A stretch of 64,000 bases of DNA from Shinella lacus. GTDB lineage: Bacteria; Pseudomonadota; Alphaproteobacteria; Rhizobiales; Rhizobiaceae. Position numbers and translations under genes: made by a program. The stretch lies in assembly GCF_010994755.1 (NCBI RefSeq), contig NZ_WHSB02000013.1, positions 62,001-126,000 on the forward strand. The letters are read 5' to 3'. Shown one piece after another: positions 44,191 through 53,316 of this stretch. The notes under the pieces were generated by a model. That model had not been told where the DNA came from. It ran no database searches and saw only the letters and a list, made by a program, of their open reading frames with translations. How positions within the stretch are numbered: the first letter of the stretch is position 1; the number at the start of each line of letters is the position of its first letter.

Positions 44191-45153
44191 TTATGCCGCC
44201 TGGCGGACGAGAACGCCGAGCGCCGTCGTGATCAGGCGGGCGAAGGTCAGCGCGCCGATGCCGTCGACGTCCCGTTCCGGCATGAACTCGACGAAATCCA
44301 TGGCCGCAATCCGGCCGCGCCCGGCGGCACCCTTGATGAGATCGACGGCCTGGTAATAGCTGAGGCCTCCCGGCGCGCGGCCGATGACGCCCGGAACGAT
44401 CGACGGGTCGAGCGCATCTGCGTCGATGCAGATGATGATGTTGCTGCCTTCCGGGATGAGATCGAGCACGGCGCCGACGCCCTGCCGGTGCAGCTCGTAT
44501 GCGGTCACGAATGTGACGCCCCAGGCGAGCGCGTCTTCGTAGTCGCTGGTTGCCGCCGAGCCGATGCCGCGCGCGCCGACCTGGATGATCCGCTCGACAT
44601 GCGGCATTTCCGATGCGCGCCGCATGGTGGAGGAGAGGCCTAGGCGCTCGCCCATGTGGATTTCGCGCCAGTCGATATGGGCGTCGATCTGCAGGATCGT
44701 GAATTTCTGGTCGCCGGCCGAAGCGCCGATCGCCTCGATCATCGGGATCGGGATGGAATCGTCACCGCCGACGAGCACCGGCACGGCGCCCCGCGCCCGC
44801 ACCTTGCTGACAGCCTCAGCAATCCGCGCACGGTTACCGGCAGTGTCGGCCTCGTCGAAGGGCAGGTTGCCGCAATCGACCGGCCGCAGGTGCGGAGCGG
44901 GGAAGACGGGGCCGCCGTGATCGAAGTCGTGGCGGTCGACATTGGCGGTAAGCGCTCCCGTCGCCTTGCGCAAGGCATCCGGCGCATTGCGGCAATAGGC
45001 GCCGACGGAGGCATAGGGCGTGGCGCAGGGCGCGCCGATCAGCGCCACCGGCGCGGACAGCGCATCGAGGTTGTCGCAGGCCGCAAGGCCGAGGAAGGTC
45101 GCGGTTTCGGCAGCCGCGCCGAAGAGCGCGCCGAGATCGGGCTTTTCATTCAT
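44191..45153 (-). CDS. Ureohydrolase (agmatinase-like) with variant metal motif
   Basis: A 320-residue arginase-family protein. The first metal motif reads GGDDS (near residue 129) in place of the usual GGDHS, so a His ligand is replaced by Asp. The other motifs are kept: QIDAHIDWR near 153, CIDADALDPS near 244 and FVEFMPERD near 288. The start follows AGGAGG. It is the last gene of a minus-strand unit with a basic-amino-acid-type importer, which suggests uptake and hydrolysis of a guanidino compound. The variant may change metal preference or substrate. It is only distantly like the ureohydrolase at 17.3 kb. Confidence 0.9.
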   Translation of the reverse strand: MNEKPDLGALFGAAAETATFLGLAACDNLDALSAPVALIGAPCATPYASVGAYCRNAPDALRKATGALTANVDRHDFDHGGPVFPAPHLRPVDCGNLPFDEADTAGNRARIAEAVSKVRARGAVPVLVGGDDSIPIPMIEAIGASAGDQKFTILQIDAHIDWREIHMGERLGLSSTMRRASEMPHVERIIQVGARGIGSAATSDYEDALAWGVTFVTAYELHRQGVGAVLDLIPEGSNIIICIDADALDPSIVPGVIGRAPGGLSYYQAVDLIKGAAGRGRIAAMDFVEFMPERDVDGIGALTFARLITTALGVLVRQAA

Positions 45154-45218
45154 GGATGGTCCTCCTGTGTTGCGGCGTTCAGCCGGAAAATGCTCTGGAT
45201 GGATGGGGGTGGCGGCGA

Positions 45219-45911
45219 TCAGCCGATCCGGCTTTCGAGATAGCCGGCCCAGCGCCGCTGGATGAGCTGGAAGCCGGAAACCAGCACGAATGTCAGTGTG
45301 AGGTAGATCGCGGCGGCCGTCACATAGGGCTCGAACTGGATGTAATAGTTGAGGGTGATCCGGCGCGCGACGCCGGTCGTCTCAAGCAGCGTCACGGTGC
45401 TGGCGAGCGCTGTTGCGTGCAGCATCATGATCATCTCGTTGCCGTAGAGCGGCAGCGACCGGGTCAGCATGCCGGGAATGAGGATGCGAAAAGCCTGCGC
45501 CCGGCGCGACATGCCATAGGCCCGCGCCGCCTCGATCTCGCCCACCGGAATGTGACGCAGCCCGCCCGCGAAGATTTCCGTGCTGTAGGCGGTCGTGTTG
45601 AGCACGAAGGTGAGAAGCACGCAGACCATCGGGCTCGAAAGCCACGGCCAGAACACGCTGGCCCGGATGAGCTCGAACTGGGCAAGACCGAAATAGACGA
45701 GGAACAGCTGCACGAGCAGCGGCGTGCCGCGGAAGACCAGCGTATAGCCGAGGACGGCATAGCGCACCGCCGGAACCCGGCCGTTGCGCAGGAAGGCCAG
45801 CGGCACGGCGAGCACGAAGGACAGGGCCAGCGAAACGACCGCGAGAAGCAGCGTCAGCTTTGCCCCTTCGGCGTAAAGCGGGAGGTTTTCGGCGATGACG
45901 TCCCAGTTCAT
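45219..45911 (-). CDS. HisM-type polar amino acid ABC permease
   Basis: A 230-residue permease with five or so membrane helices. YTLVFRGTPLLVQLFLVYFG near residue 55 and the coupling loop VGEIEAARAYGMSRRAQAFRILIPGML near 130 are diagnostic for polar amino acid importers. It overlaps the companion permease gene by 4 bases. Confidence 0.94.
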   Translation of the reverse strand: MNWDVIAENLPLYAEGAKLTLLLAVVSLALSFVLAVPLAFLRNGRVPAVRYAVLGYTLVFRGTPLLVQLFLVYFGLAQFELIRASVFWPWLSSPMVCVLLTFVLNTTAYSTEIFAGGLRHIPVGEIEAARAYGMSRRAQAFRILIPGMLTRSLPLYGNEMIMMLHATALASTVTLLETTGVARRITLNYYIQFEPYVTAAAIYLTLTFVLVSGFQLIQRRWAGYLESRIG

Positions 45912-46606
45912 GGCGCAAGCTCCCGAAGGCCGATCTCGAAGCGGCGCGCCAGCAGCGCCAGAAGGATGAGGGAGAAGACCGTCACGAACAGATAGAACCC
46001 GGCAGCGATGAGATAGAAGGTGAAGGGCATGCCGGTCGCCTCCGCGGCGCCCTTCGCGCGAAACATCACGTCCTGCAGCCCGATCAGCGAGACCAGCGCC
46101 GTCGCCTTGGCGAGGACCAGCCAGTTGTTGGTGAAGCCGGGCAGGGCGAGACGGATGAGCTGCGGCAGGATGATACAGACGAACATGCGCCGCCGCGTCA
46201 GGCCGTAGGCGATGGCGGCCTCGATCTGTCCCTTGGGAATGTTCTGCAACGCCGTCTTGAACGTCTCCGTCATATAGGCGCCGAAGATCAGCCCGAGCGT
46301 GGCGATGCCGGCGACGATCGGAGGAAACTCGACGCGCGCGTCGATGCCCATCGCGTCGATCCACTGGTTGAGCAGGGCCGGCAGGCTGTAATAGATCAGC
46401 AGCATGACGACGAGGTCGGGAATGCCGCGCACCACGAAGGTGTAGGCCGAGGCGATCGTCCTGAGCAGCCGGTTGCCGGAGAGCTTGGCGAAGGCGGCCC
46501 CCATGCCGAGGATTGTCGCCACAACGAGCGAGGCCACGGCCAGCAGCAGGGTCGTCGACCCCGCTGCCAGGATCGTCGCGGTGAATGCGGCGACCATTCC
46601 GGTCAT
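45908..46606 (-). CDS. HisQ-type polar amino acid ABC permease
   Basis: A 232-residue permease with AYTFVVRGIPDLVVMLLIYYSLP near residue 55 and the coupling loop KGQIEAAIAYGLTRRRMFVCIILPQLIRLALPG near 138. The start at 46606 overlaps the end of the binding-protein gene by 4 bases, so synthesis is coupled. It forms a heterodimer with the HisM-type partner. Confidence 0.94.
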   Translation of the reverse strand: MTGMVAAFTATILAAGSTTLLLAVASLVVATILGMGAAFAKLSGNRLLRTIASAYTFVVRGIPDLVVMLLIYYSLPALLNQWIDAMGIDARVEFPPIVAGIATLGLIFGAYMTETFKTALQNIPKGQIEAAIAYGLTRRRMFVCIILPQLIRLALPGFTNNWLVLAKATALVSLIGLQDVMFRAKGAAEATGMPFTFYLIAAGFYLFVTVFSLILLALLARRFEIGLRELAP

Positions 46607-47367
46607 TGACCGAAATATTTGGCGTTGATGGCGTCGAGCTTGCCGTTTTCGCGGATGATGGCGAGCCCCTTGTTGACGCTCTCGACGAGGGCCTCGTTCT
46701 TCTTGTTGATGGCAATTGCCACCCCTTCGCCGAACTCCTTGGCGTCCGCGCCGGTCAATTGCGGCCCGACGAGCTCGAAATCCTTGCCCGCATCGCTGTT
46801 CAGGAAGCCATGGATGACCTGAGCCTGGTAGCTGATATGCAGGTCGGCGCGGCCGGCCGTAAGCTCCAGATAGGGCGCGCTGCCGGTGTCGTAGCGCGTG
46901 ATGGTCGCCGTCGGGTAGTGGCTGGTGACATAGGCGTCCATCGGCGTGCCGGTCTGCACGGCGATCGTCTTGCCGGCGAGCCCTTCGGGCGTGATGTCGA
47001 GCGCAGCACCCTTCTTGGCGACGAAACGGAAGATCGGGCGGTCGTAGATATCGCTGAACGCAATGACCTGCCGGCGCTTCTCGGTGACGGTGAGCTGCGA
47101 GATCAGCGCGTCGTACTTGCCGTCGATCAGCCCCGGGATCATGCCGTCCCAGGCGGCGTTGAAGATGTTGCAGTCGAGTTGCGCGGCCTCGCAGACGGCC
47201 TGCATCAGCTCGATGTCGTAGCCGACGAGCTTGCCTTCGGAATCGATATATTCGAACGGCGGGAACGTGGCGTCGGTAGCGATATCCAGCGTCTCGGCGG
47301 CCTGTGCCGTCGTCAGGGTCGCGGCCACGATCATGGTGGCGCACAGGGATTTGAGAATAGCCTTCAT
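46603..47367 (-). CDS. Lysine/arginine/ornithine-type (HisJ/ArgT) binding protein
   Basis: A 254-residue family-3 receptor with a signal peptide ending near residue 23 (ATLTTAQAAE). IATDATFPPFEYIDSEGKLVGYDIEL is the classic opening, and LTVTEKRRQVIAFSDIY and ALDITPEGLAGKTIAVQTGT follow. The family binds cationic amino acids, histidine or opines. The neighbouring ureohydrolase suggests arginine, agmatine or another guanidino compound. Confidence 0.94.
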   Translation of the reverse strand: MKAILKSLCATMIVAATLTTAQAAETLDIATDATFPPFEYIDSEGKLVGYDIELMQAVCEAAQLDCNIFNAAWDGMIPGLIDGKYDALISQLTVTEKRRQVIAFSDIYDRPIFRFVAKKGAALDITPEGLAGKTIAVQTGTPMDAYVTSHYPTATITRYDTGSAPYLELTAGRADLHISYQAQVIHGFLNSDAGKDFELVGPQLTGADAKEFGEGVAIAINKKNEALVESVNKGLAIIRENGKLDAINAKYFGQ

Positions 47368-47420
47368 TGTTCCGTCCTCTCGGGTTTGGTTATCGTCTGG
47401 ATTTTGGGGATCGCCGGCGT

Positions 47421-48191
47421 TTAGTGCTGGAGCCGGCCGGCCAGGAACTGCTGCAACCGCGGGCTCTTCGCCTCGGTGAAGATGGCGTCCGGCGTGCCTT
47501 CCTCCTCCACCCGTCCCTGGTGGAGGTAGACGACGCGGCTGGAGGCATGGCGCGCAAAGCCCATCTCGTGGGTGACGACGATCATCGTGCGCCCTTCCTC
47601 CGCAAGCGCCTGCATGACGCGCAGGACCTCGCTGACGAGCTCCGGATCGAGCGCCGAGGTCGGCTCGTCGAAGAGCATCACGTCCGGGTTCATGCTGAGG
47701 GCACGCGCGATCGCCACGCGCTGCTGCTGGCCGCCGGAAAGGTGGGAAGGGTATTTCTCCAGGACCTCGTGGTTGAGGCCGACCTTCGCCAGGTTGGCCT
47801 TTGCCCGCTCGATTGCGTCCTTGCGCGAAAGGCCGAGCACGCTCACCGGCGCCTCGGCGACATTCGACAGCACCGACATGTGCGACCACAGGCAGAAATT
47901 CTGGAAGACCATGGCAAGCCGGCTGCGCATGCGGCGCAACTGGTGCCGGTCATTCGCCCGCAGCATGCCGTCGCGATCCTTGACCGTCGCCAGCACCTCG
48001 CCGTTGATGGCGACGGTGCCGGTACTCGGGCGCTCCAGGAAGTTGATGCAGCGCAGGAACGTGCTCTTGCCGGAGCCGCTGGCACCGATGACGCTGATGA
48101 CGTCGCCGGCTTTCGCCTGGAGCGAAACGCCCTTCAGCACCTCATGCGTCCCATAGGACTTGTGAATGTCTGTCGCGCTGAGTTTCAGCAT
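47421..48191 (-). CDS. HisP-type amino acid ABC transporter ATP-binding protein
   Basis: A 256-residue ATPase: Walker [16 protein letters not shown] near residue 36, Q-loop [14 protein letters not shown] near 95, signature [15 protein letters not shown] near 153, Walker [15 protein letters not shown] near 173, and switch His in THEMGFARH. It is the first gene of the importer unit. ATG at 48191 has AGGG upstream; a longer in-frame start would run into the promoter region. A 206-base gap separates it from the LysR gene, which is in the same orientation. Confidence 0.94.
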   Translation of the reverse strand: MLKLSATDIHKSYGTHEVLKGVSLQAKAGDVISVIGASGSGKSTFLRCINFLERPSTGTVAINGEVLATVKDRDGMLRANDRHQLRRMRSRLAMVFQNFCLWSHMSVLSNVAEAPVSVLGLSRKDAIERAKANLAKVGLNHEVLEKYPSHLSGGQQQRVAIARALSMNPDVMLFDEPTSALDPELVSEVLRVMQALAEEGRTMIVVTHEMGFARHASSRVVYLHQGRVEEEGTPDAIFTEAKSPRLQQFLAGRLQH

Positions 48192-48397
48192 CGGATCCCT
48201 CTTGGCGAGGCGGCTCGAACCGCTCTTCTGCTCAATTCTTTTGCCATCTAGGGACATGGCTGCATTTTGCGCAAATGACGATTCTTCACCCGATACATGA
48301 TGTGAAATCATGTATCCCTCAGCCGCGTCAGGCGCAGCCGTGAAGTCGATGGAATAATTTATGATTTGCCGTCAGCTTTCGCGGGGGGCGAGACCCG

Positions 48398-49327
48398 TCA
48401 GGGAAGAGTTTCCCAGGAGGCATCGCGACCGAAGCGTGCAAGCAGCCAGCGCAGGAAAAGCCGTGTCACGGATCGGCCGAGGCTCGCATTGTTGCAGACC
48501 ACATGCCAGCCGCCGAAGGCGTCGATGGAAAAGGAGAAGGGTTTGATCAGCACGCCGCGCTTGAGGTCTGACGCCGACAGCGTGTCGCTCACCAGCGCGA
48601 CGCCGGTGCCGTGGATCGCAAGGTCGATCGCCATGCCGAGGTCGCTGCAATAGAGATGACGGGCCTGCTGGGCGAGATCGGGCTCGCCTGCTTCGGAAAA
48701 CCAGCGCCGCCATTCGGACCCGTCGTCCCAGTGCAGCAGCAGGCAGTGGCGGAGATCGGCTGGTTGGGTGATCGAGCCGCCGATGCGCTCGAACAGCAGC
48801 GGGCTGCAAACCGGTGTGACATTCACATGCGCAAGAAGCGCGGACCAGCGATCCGCCCAGCCACCCGGGCCAAAGGAGATGCCGACATCGATGTCGCCGA
48901 GCTCGTGCACGCGCTGGTTCTCGACCAGGCGGATGTGGCATTCGATCGAGGGATGGTCCTGGCAGAAATCGCTGATGTGCCGGGCAAGCCAGGTATTGGC
49001 GAACATGGGCGGACACGCGACGTCGAGCCGCCCGCCGACCTGGCTCGCGTCGGAGAGGCGCATCGTGGCGGCGAGGATTTCCTGAAGTGCGGCGGACACC
49101 GTCTTTGCGAGGATGCGGCCAGCATCCGTCAGCGCCACGCCACGTCCGGCCTTGGCGAAGAGATCGCAGCCGAGCGCCTCTTCCAGGCGGCGGATCTGAT
49201 GGCTGACCGCGCTGTCGGTCAGGTGAAGCTCGGCCGCCGCCTTGGCAAGGCTCTGATGGCGCGCGGCCGCCTCGAATGTTCGCAGCGTCGGCAGGGGAAG
49301 GTTGCGCAAGTCGGCCAACGGAATCAA
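48398..49327 (-). CDS. LysR-family regulator (GcvA-like)
   Basis: A 309-residue regulator: helix-turn-helix at residues 15-75 (FEAAARHQSLAKAAAELHLTDSAVSHQIRRLEEAL) and an effector domain after 90. The start is a TTG without a clear ribosome site; no ATG is available nearby in frame. It lies directly upstream of the amino acid importer unit in the same direction and is its probable regulator. Confidence 0.9.
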   Translation of the reverse strand: MIPLADLRNLPLPTLRTFEAAARHQSLAKAAAELHLTDSAVSHQIRRLEEALGCDLFAKAGRGVALTDAGRILAKTVSAALQEILAATMRLSDASQVGGRLDVACPPMFANTWLARHISDFCQDHPSIECHIRLVENQRVHELGDIDVGISFGPGGWADRWSALLAHVNVTPVCSPLLFERIGGSITQPADLRHCLLLHWDDGSEWRRWFSEAGEPDLAQQARHLYCSDLGMAIDLAIHGTGVALVSDTLSASDLKRGVLIKPFSFSIDAFGGWHVVCNNASLGRSVTRLFLRWLLARFGRDASWETLP

Positions 49328-49442
49328 CGAACATGTGAAGGAGGATATTGCGCGCGACGATACGCGCAGTTCTGAGACCGCGCAACGCGCTTCACGGCAA
49401 CACCAACATGCAGTTGGGCGCGACGAGGGGAACCCCGCGGCC

Positions 49443-49630
49443 TCATTTCACCATGAAGCGTGAGCTGAACGGCAGGCTTGCCGCGCCGACTGCCTTGGGG
49501 GCAGCATAGGTCTTGCCGACGATTTCGTCGATGGTGGGATTTCTTCTCGGACGAGATCGTACAGCGCCGTACAGATGCTGGCCGGGATGAAGGAGGAGAA
49601 GCAGCAGACGGCATAGGCAAACTCGTGGTC
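49443..49630 (-). pseudogene. Frameshifted C-terminal remnant of an unidentified gene
   Basis: Two minus-strand frames look coding but need a shift near 49540. FAYAVCCFSSFIPASICTAL is in one frame and PTIDEIVGKTYAAPKAVG, ending in a stop at 49443, is in the next. I do not recognise the family. The segment abuts a plus-strand remnant at about 49630, so both genes have lost their 5' ends there. Confidence 0.35.
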
Positions 49631-49634
49631 GGCG

Positions 49635-49871
49635 TCGGCGCGCCCTATCCGGCACCCCATCGCCGCTTGCCCCATGCCGGACCTCTGGTTCGAGGGCATG
49701 TTCGGCGACGGCTATGAAAAGTCTAAGGCGCTCGCCGATTTCATGAAGGTCGAGTACCTGTCGGCCGGAGACCACGTCTCGACCGACGGCGTGGATGGCA
49801 TCCACTTCTCCGCCGAGACCAACATCACGCTCGGACACGCGATCGCCGACAAGGTCGCGGCGTTGTTCTGA
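49635..49871 (+). pseudogene. SGNH/GDSL hydrolase, C-terminal remnant
   Basis: About 75 residues match the end of SGNH-type arylesterases: MPDLWFEGMFGDGYEKSKAL, then TDGVDGIHFSAETN with the Asp and His of the catalytic dyad (DGxHF). The N-terminal GDS nucleophile block is absent, and upstream sequence belongs to an opposite-strand remnant. The piece from 49674 could be expressed but not as an active enzyme. Confidence 0.75.
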
Positions 49872-49874
49872 GCA

Positions 49875-49909
49875 AAGCCACTCCGGCACCTCCCCTGCCG
49901 GAGTGGCTT
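49875..49909. terminator. Strong 14-base-pair terminator hairpin
   Basis: AAGCCACTCCGGCA (49875-49888) pairs perfectly with TGCCGGAGTGGCTT (49896-49909) around a 7-base C-rich loop. It overlaps the stop codon of the minus-strand esterase gene and stands just after the SGNH remnant, so it can end both transcripts. Confidence 0.85.
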
Positions 49910-50660
49910 ACATTTCCAGCCACTTGCCGAAGAAATACGCGATCTGCTTATGCCACCACGGCCAGTCGTGGCTCGCGTCCGGCCCCCAGAAATCGACCCA
50001 GGCGGGAATGCCCTTCTCGCGCAACACGGCCTCCAGGTGACGGGTGTCCTCGATCATCTGCTCCTCCCAGGCGCCCTGGCCGCAGCAGAAGAAGAGGCGG
50101 CGCGAGCGGATCCGGTCGAGGAGATCGCCTTCGGGCATTCCTGCGAGATAGTTCACCGGCGAGTTGAAGTAGATCTGGCCGTCCAGTGCATCGCCGAAGA
50201 AATGCCGAGTGGAGTAGACGCCACTCAGCGCGATGACGCCGGCGGCGCGGTCGGGGAAGCGGAACAGGAAGTTGCTGGCGTGGAAGGCGCCCATCGAACA
50301 GCCCGACAGGATCGGCAAGCCGCCGCCGGCGGCAAGGATCTCCGGCAGCAATTCGTCGTTGATGTAGCGGAAATAGGATTCGTGGCGGGCGATGCGGGCC
50401 GGAAGGTCGTGGCCGTTGGAAAAGAAGCTCTCGCCGTCGATGCCGTCGGCGGTCCAGAGCCGGATTTCGCCGGCGTTAATGCGATCGGCGAGCGCGTTGA
50501 CGCCGCCTGAATCCTCGTACTGGTAGAAGCGTCCGTTGGATGTGGGGAAGACGAGCACCGGCCGGCCGGCATGGCCGTAGGTCTTGAACTCCATCTCCCG
50601 CCCGAGGTGATGGCTGAAGCGCTTCTGATAGTCGACCTGCACCGTATTAACGCTCCACAT
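49908..50660 (-). CDS. Esterase-like alpha/beta hydrolase
   Basis: A 250-residue protein with an esterase fold: FPTSNGRFYQYEDSG near residue 38, nucleophile elbow GCSMGAFHAS near 120 and the C-terminal His region GPDASHDWPWWHKQIAYFF near 228. No signal peptide is seen. Its start overlaps the 3' end of the ATP-grasp gene by 14 bases, so the two are made together. The substrate is unknown; possible jobs are thioester or ester hydrolysis, or acyl transfer on the ATP-grasp product. Confidence 0.85.
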   Translation of the reverse strand: MWSVNTVQVDYQKRFSHHLGREMEFKTYGHAGRPVLVFPTSNGRFYQYEDSGGVNALADRINAGEIRLWTADGIDGESFFSNGHDLPARIARHESYFRYINDELLPEILAAGGGLPILSGCSMGAFHASNFLFRFPDRAAGVIALSGVYSTRHFFGDALDGQIYFNSPVNYLAGMPEGDLLDRIRSRRLFFCCGQGAWEEQMIEDTRHLEAVLREKGIPAWVDFWGPDASHDWPWWHKQIAYFFGKWLEM

Positions 50661-51816
50661 CCTGGATGAAGCGCACGATGGCTTTCACCTCTTCAAAATC
50701 TTCCGAACGGAACTGATAGGCGAAATTGCCCATAGCCCGGCTGAACACATCCTCGATCGGCGCGCAATGCACGATCTTCTTGCCATGGGCCGCCAGAATC
50801 GCCCCGTGGTCGTTGACGTAGCGAATGTGATTCTTGCGGCTGGCATAGCCGGTATAGTAGCGCCCCGTGAAGGGGCCGGCGACCTTGTTGTTGACGACCA
50901 TGCCGGCCCATTCGCGATAGACGTCCATATCGTAGGAGTAGTTGATGGCGTCGGTCATCCAGGCGCCGGGCGGGCGCATGTTGACCTCCAGCGCCACGAT
51001 GCGCCCGTCCGAGCGGGTCTGGAAGAACTCGATATGGAAGAACTTTTCGCGGATGCCGAAGGCCTTGACGGCGGCGCGGCCGGCCTTTTGTACCGCGGGA
51101 TCGACGAAGGGCAGGCAATAGTAGTTGAGGTGCGAATCGGCGTTGACCACGCCCATGATGCTCTGCTCGAAACGGTGGCTGGCGGCGAAGACGATCTCGC
51201 CGTCGCGGTTCACCAGCCCGTCATAGGTCAGGATGATGCCGTCGATGAACTGTTCGGCGACATAACGCACGCCGGGCTTTTTCGCCGCCTCGAAGGCGTC
51301 GAGATCCGCCTTGTCGCTGATCTTCAGCGTGTTGCTGGCGCCCGAGCCCTGGTCCGGCTTGATTACGATGGGATAGCCGACCTCGGCGATGAAGGCCTCC
51401 ACGCCGGCCCGGTCGACATAGCCGTGCTGGCGGATCGTCTCGACGCCGGCCTTCTTGAAGAAGGCGCTCATCTTCGACTTCTGCTTAAGGTTCTCGATGA
51501 AATCGCTGCGGATGCCGGGAATGTTGAAATCAGTGCGAATCGCCGCGTCCTGCTCCAGCCAGTGCTCGTTGAGTGATTCGAACCGTTCGATGCGGCCCCA
51601 GCGATGGATGAAATGGCCCATGGCGCGCAGCACCTGCTCGGCATTCTCCATGTCCGCGATGCGGTAATATTCGCTGAGGGCGTTCTTGAGCTTCGGGGCG
51701 AGGCGGTCGAAGGGCGCGTCGCCGATCCCCAGGATCGTGGCGCCGGCCTGCCGGAGGCGATCGCAGAAGTCGGCATTGTTGGCGGGAAAGTGCGGAGAGA
51801 AGAACACGAATTTCAC
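50647..51816 (-). CDS. ATP-grasp family ligase
   Basis: A 389-residue enzyme of the carbamoyl-phosphate synthase L-chain/carboxylate ligase type. It opens with KFVFFSPHFPANN, followed by a central ATP-binding region (GYPIVIKPDQGSGASNT near residue 150) and metal-ligand residues in ALEVNMRPPGAWM near 275. The start is a GTG at 51816. ATP-grasp enzymes join a carboxylate to an amine or thiol through an acyl phosphate. The partners here are unknown, and the only linked gene is the esterase. Confidence 0.85.
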   Translation of the reverse strand: MKFVFFSPHFPANNADFCDRLRQAGATILGIGDAPFDRLAPKLKNALSEYYRIADMENAEQVLRAMGHFIHRWGRIERFESLNEHWLEQDAAIRTDFNIPGIRSDFIENLKQKSKMSAFFKKAGVETIRQHGYVDRAGVEAFIAEVGYPIVIKPDQGSGASNTLKISDKADLDAFEAAKKPGVRYVAEQFIDGIILTYDGLVNRDGEIVFAASHRFEQSIMGVVNADSHLNYYCLPFVDPAVQKAGRAAVKAFGIREKFFHIEFFQTRSDGRIVALEVNMRPPGAWMTDAINYSYDMDVYREWAGMVVNNKVAGPFTGRYYTGYASRKNHIRYVNDHGAILAAHGKKIVHCAPIEDVFSRAMGNFAYQFRSEDFEEVKAIVRFIQDVER

Positions 51817-52132
51817 GAGGAACTGCTCCGGGAGGTGAAAGGGAATATTAGTCGAGGTCGAAATGAGAGAAAAGTGGGGTTTGGCGCCACAATCGCAGCG
51901 CAAAACCGTTTTGTCCGGCCCGCCTAAAGGCTACCGATCGCCGCGTTGACGGCCTCGATCCGGCGCAGACGCGCGCGTCCTTCGGCGCCGGCGCGAAGGC
52001 TCGCATGCACCATGATGCGGTGGCAGACGGCCGGCACGGCGGCGTGGTTGTACTTCGGGCTGCGGGCGTGGGCTGGGCGGGCGTCGCGCTCGTCATGACG
52101 GCGATCGCCTCTTTCTGCCGCACGCTGGTCGG
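51817..52132. other. Gene-poor stretch before the tctA remnant
   Basis: This 316-base gap holds the promoter side of the ATP-grasp gene and sequence that may be further decayed tctA coding DNA on the plus strand. I see no intact gene or clear repeat in it. Confidence 0.5.
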
Positions 52133-52492
52133 CATCCCGGCCCGCGCATCGTCGAGGAGCATCTGCGCCTCTTCTGGGGCCTCCTGGTGGTCAGCTTCCT
52201 CATCGGCAATGTCTTCCTGCTGGAGCTGAACATTCCGCTGATCGGCCTCTGGGTGCGGCTCGACCGTTTCGAGCCCGCGCCGCAGCTCATCGGTTTCGTA
52301 CTCGGGCCAATGATGGAGGAGTATTTTCGCCGCACCATGCTTTTGTCGCGCGGTGATGCGCTGGTGCTGTTGGAGCGGCCGGGTTCGGCGCTGCTGCTCG
52401 CTGCGGCGCTCCTGTTGTTTGTCGCAGCTTTGGTGCCGGTTGCACGCTGGAGGGCGATTATCCACCGCCAAACGCATGGGAAGACGGCCTGA
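52133..52492 (+). pseudogene. tctA (tripartite tricarboxylate transporter large permease) remnant
   Basis: About 120 codons match the C-terminal part of TctA. The pieces are GPRIVEEHLRLFWGLLVVSF, IGNVFLLELNIPLIGLWV, then IGFVLGPMMEEYFRRTMLLSRGD. Between LWVRL and DRFEPAP roughly fifty residues present in full TctA proteins are missing. The first three-quarters of the 500-residue protein is also absent. It cannot form a transporter. It shows that a TctABC-type system once stood here. Confidence 0.8.
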
Positions 52493-52536
52493 ACTGATTT
52501 TTTCCAGGCTGCGTCCTGCCCCTCGGCGGGTTGCGC

Positions 52537-53316
52537 CTATACTGTCGGCACGGTTCCGCCATCGATGATGTATTCCGTCCCCGTTATCGCCGAAGCTCGG
52601 TCGGAGGCAAGGAAGGCGATGAGGTTGGCGACTTCGTGCGGCTTTGCCGGCCGGCCCATCGGAATGCCGCCGAGCGCATCCATGATGATCTTCTTGCCGC
52701 CCTCATAGTCGGTGCCGGCCTGCTCTGCCAGGCGTTCGGCCAGACGCACCGCCGCCTCGGTCTCGATCCAGCCCGGCGACACCCGCGCCACGCGCACGCC
52801 CTTGGGAGACACCTCTTTCGACAGGGCCTTGCTGTAGGTCGAAAGCGCGGCCTTCGCCGCCGCATAGGCAGTCGTCGACTCCGGCAGGGGGAGGACCCTC
52901 TGGATGGAAGAGACATGGATCACGACGCCACATCCCTGAGCGACCATTTCCGGAACAAGCTGCCGATCAAGCCGGATGGCAGGGAAGAGATTGAGATATA
53001 GCTCCTTGTGCCACTCGGCATCGGTCAGCGCCGAAAAGCCGCCGCCCGGCGCCGAGGAGCCGCCGAGCATATGCACGATGATGTCGACGCCGCCAAGCCG
53101 CTCACGCACGGCGTGGGCCACGGCGGCACAACCTTCCTCGGTGGTGAGATCGGCCGCAATGAAGAGCTCTTCAGGCAGGGCCTCGGGCCGGGCGCGGGCG
53201 GTCGTGAGCACCTGCGCACCGAGCTCCCGGAACAGTTCCACGGTGGCGGCGCCAGCGCCCTTCGTTCCCGCGGTGATGAGGGCGCGTTTGCCTTTCAACG
53301 TGAGAAATCCGGTCAT
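52537..53316 (-). CDS. Short-chain dehydrogenase/reductase
   Basis: A 259-residue SDR. The cofactor loop TAGTKGAG is near residue 16, an acidic D of AADLT near 54, catalytic Ser in VSSIQR near 142, and the YAAAK pair near 155. The end [10 protein letters not shown] is standard for classical SDRs. It overlaps the NTF2-like gene by one base, suggesting a two-gene operon. The substrate is unknown. Confidence 0.92.
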   Translation of the reverse strand: MTGFLTLKGKRALITAGTKGAGAATVELFRELGAQVLTTARARPEALPEELFIAADLTTEEGCAAVAHAVRERLGGVDIIVHMLGGSSAPGGGFSALTDAEWHKELYLNLFPAIRLDRQLVPEMVAQGCGVVIHVSSIQRVLPLPESTTAYAAAKAALSTYSKALSKEVSPKGVRVARVSPGWIETEAAVRLAERLAEQAGTDYEGGKKIIMDALGGIPMGRPAKPHEVANLIAFLASDRASAITGTEYIIDGGTVPTV

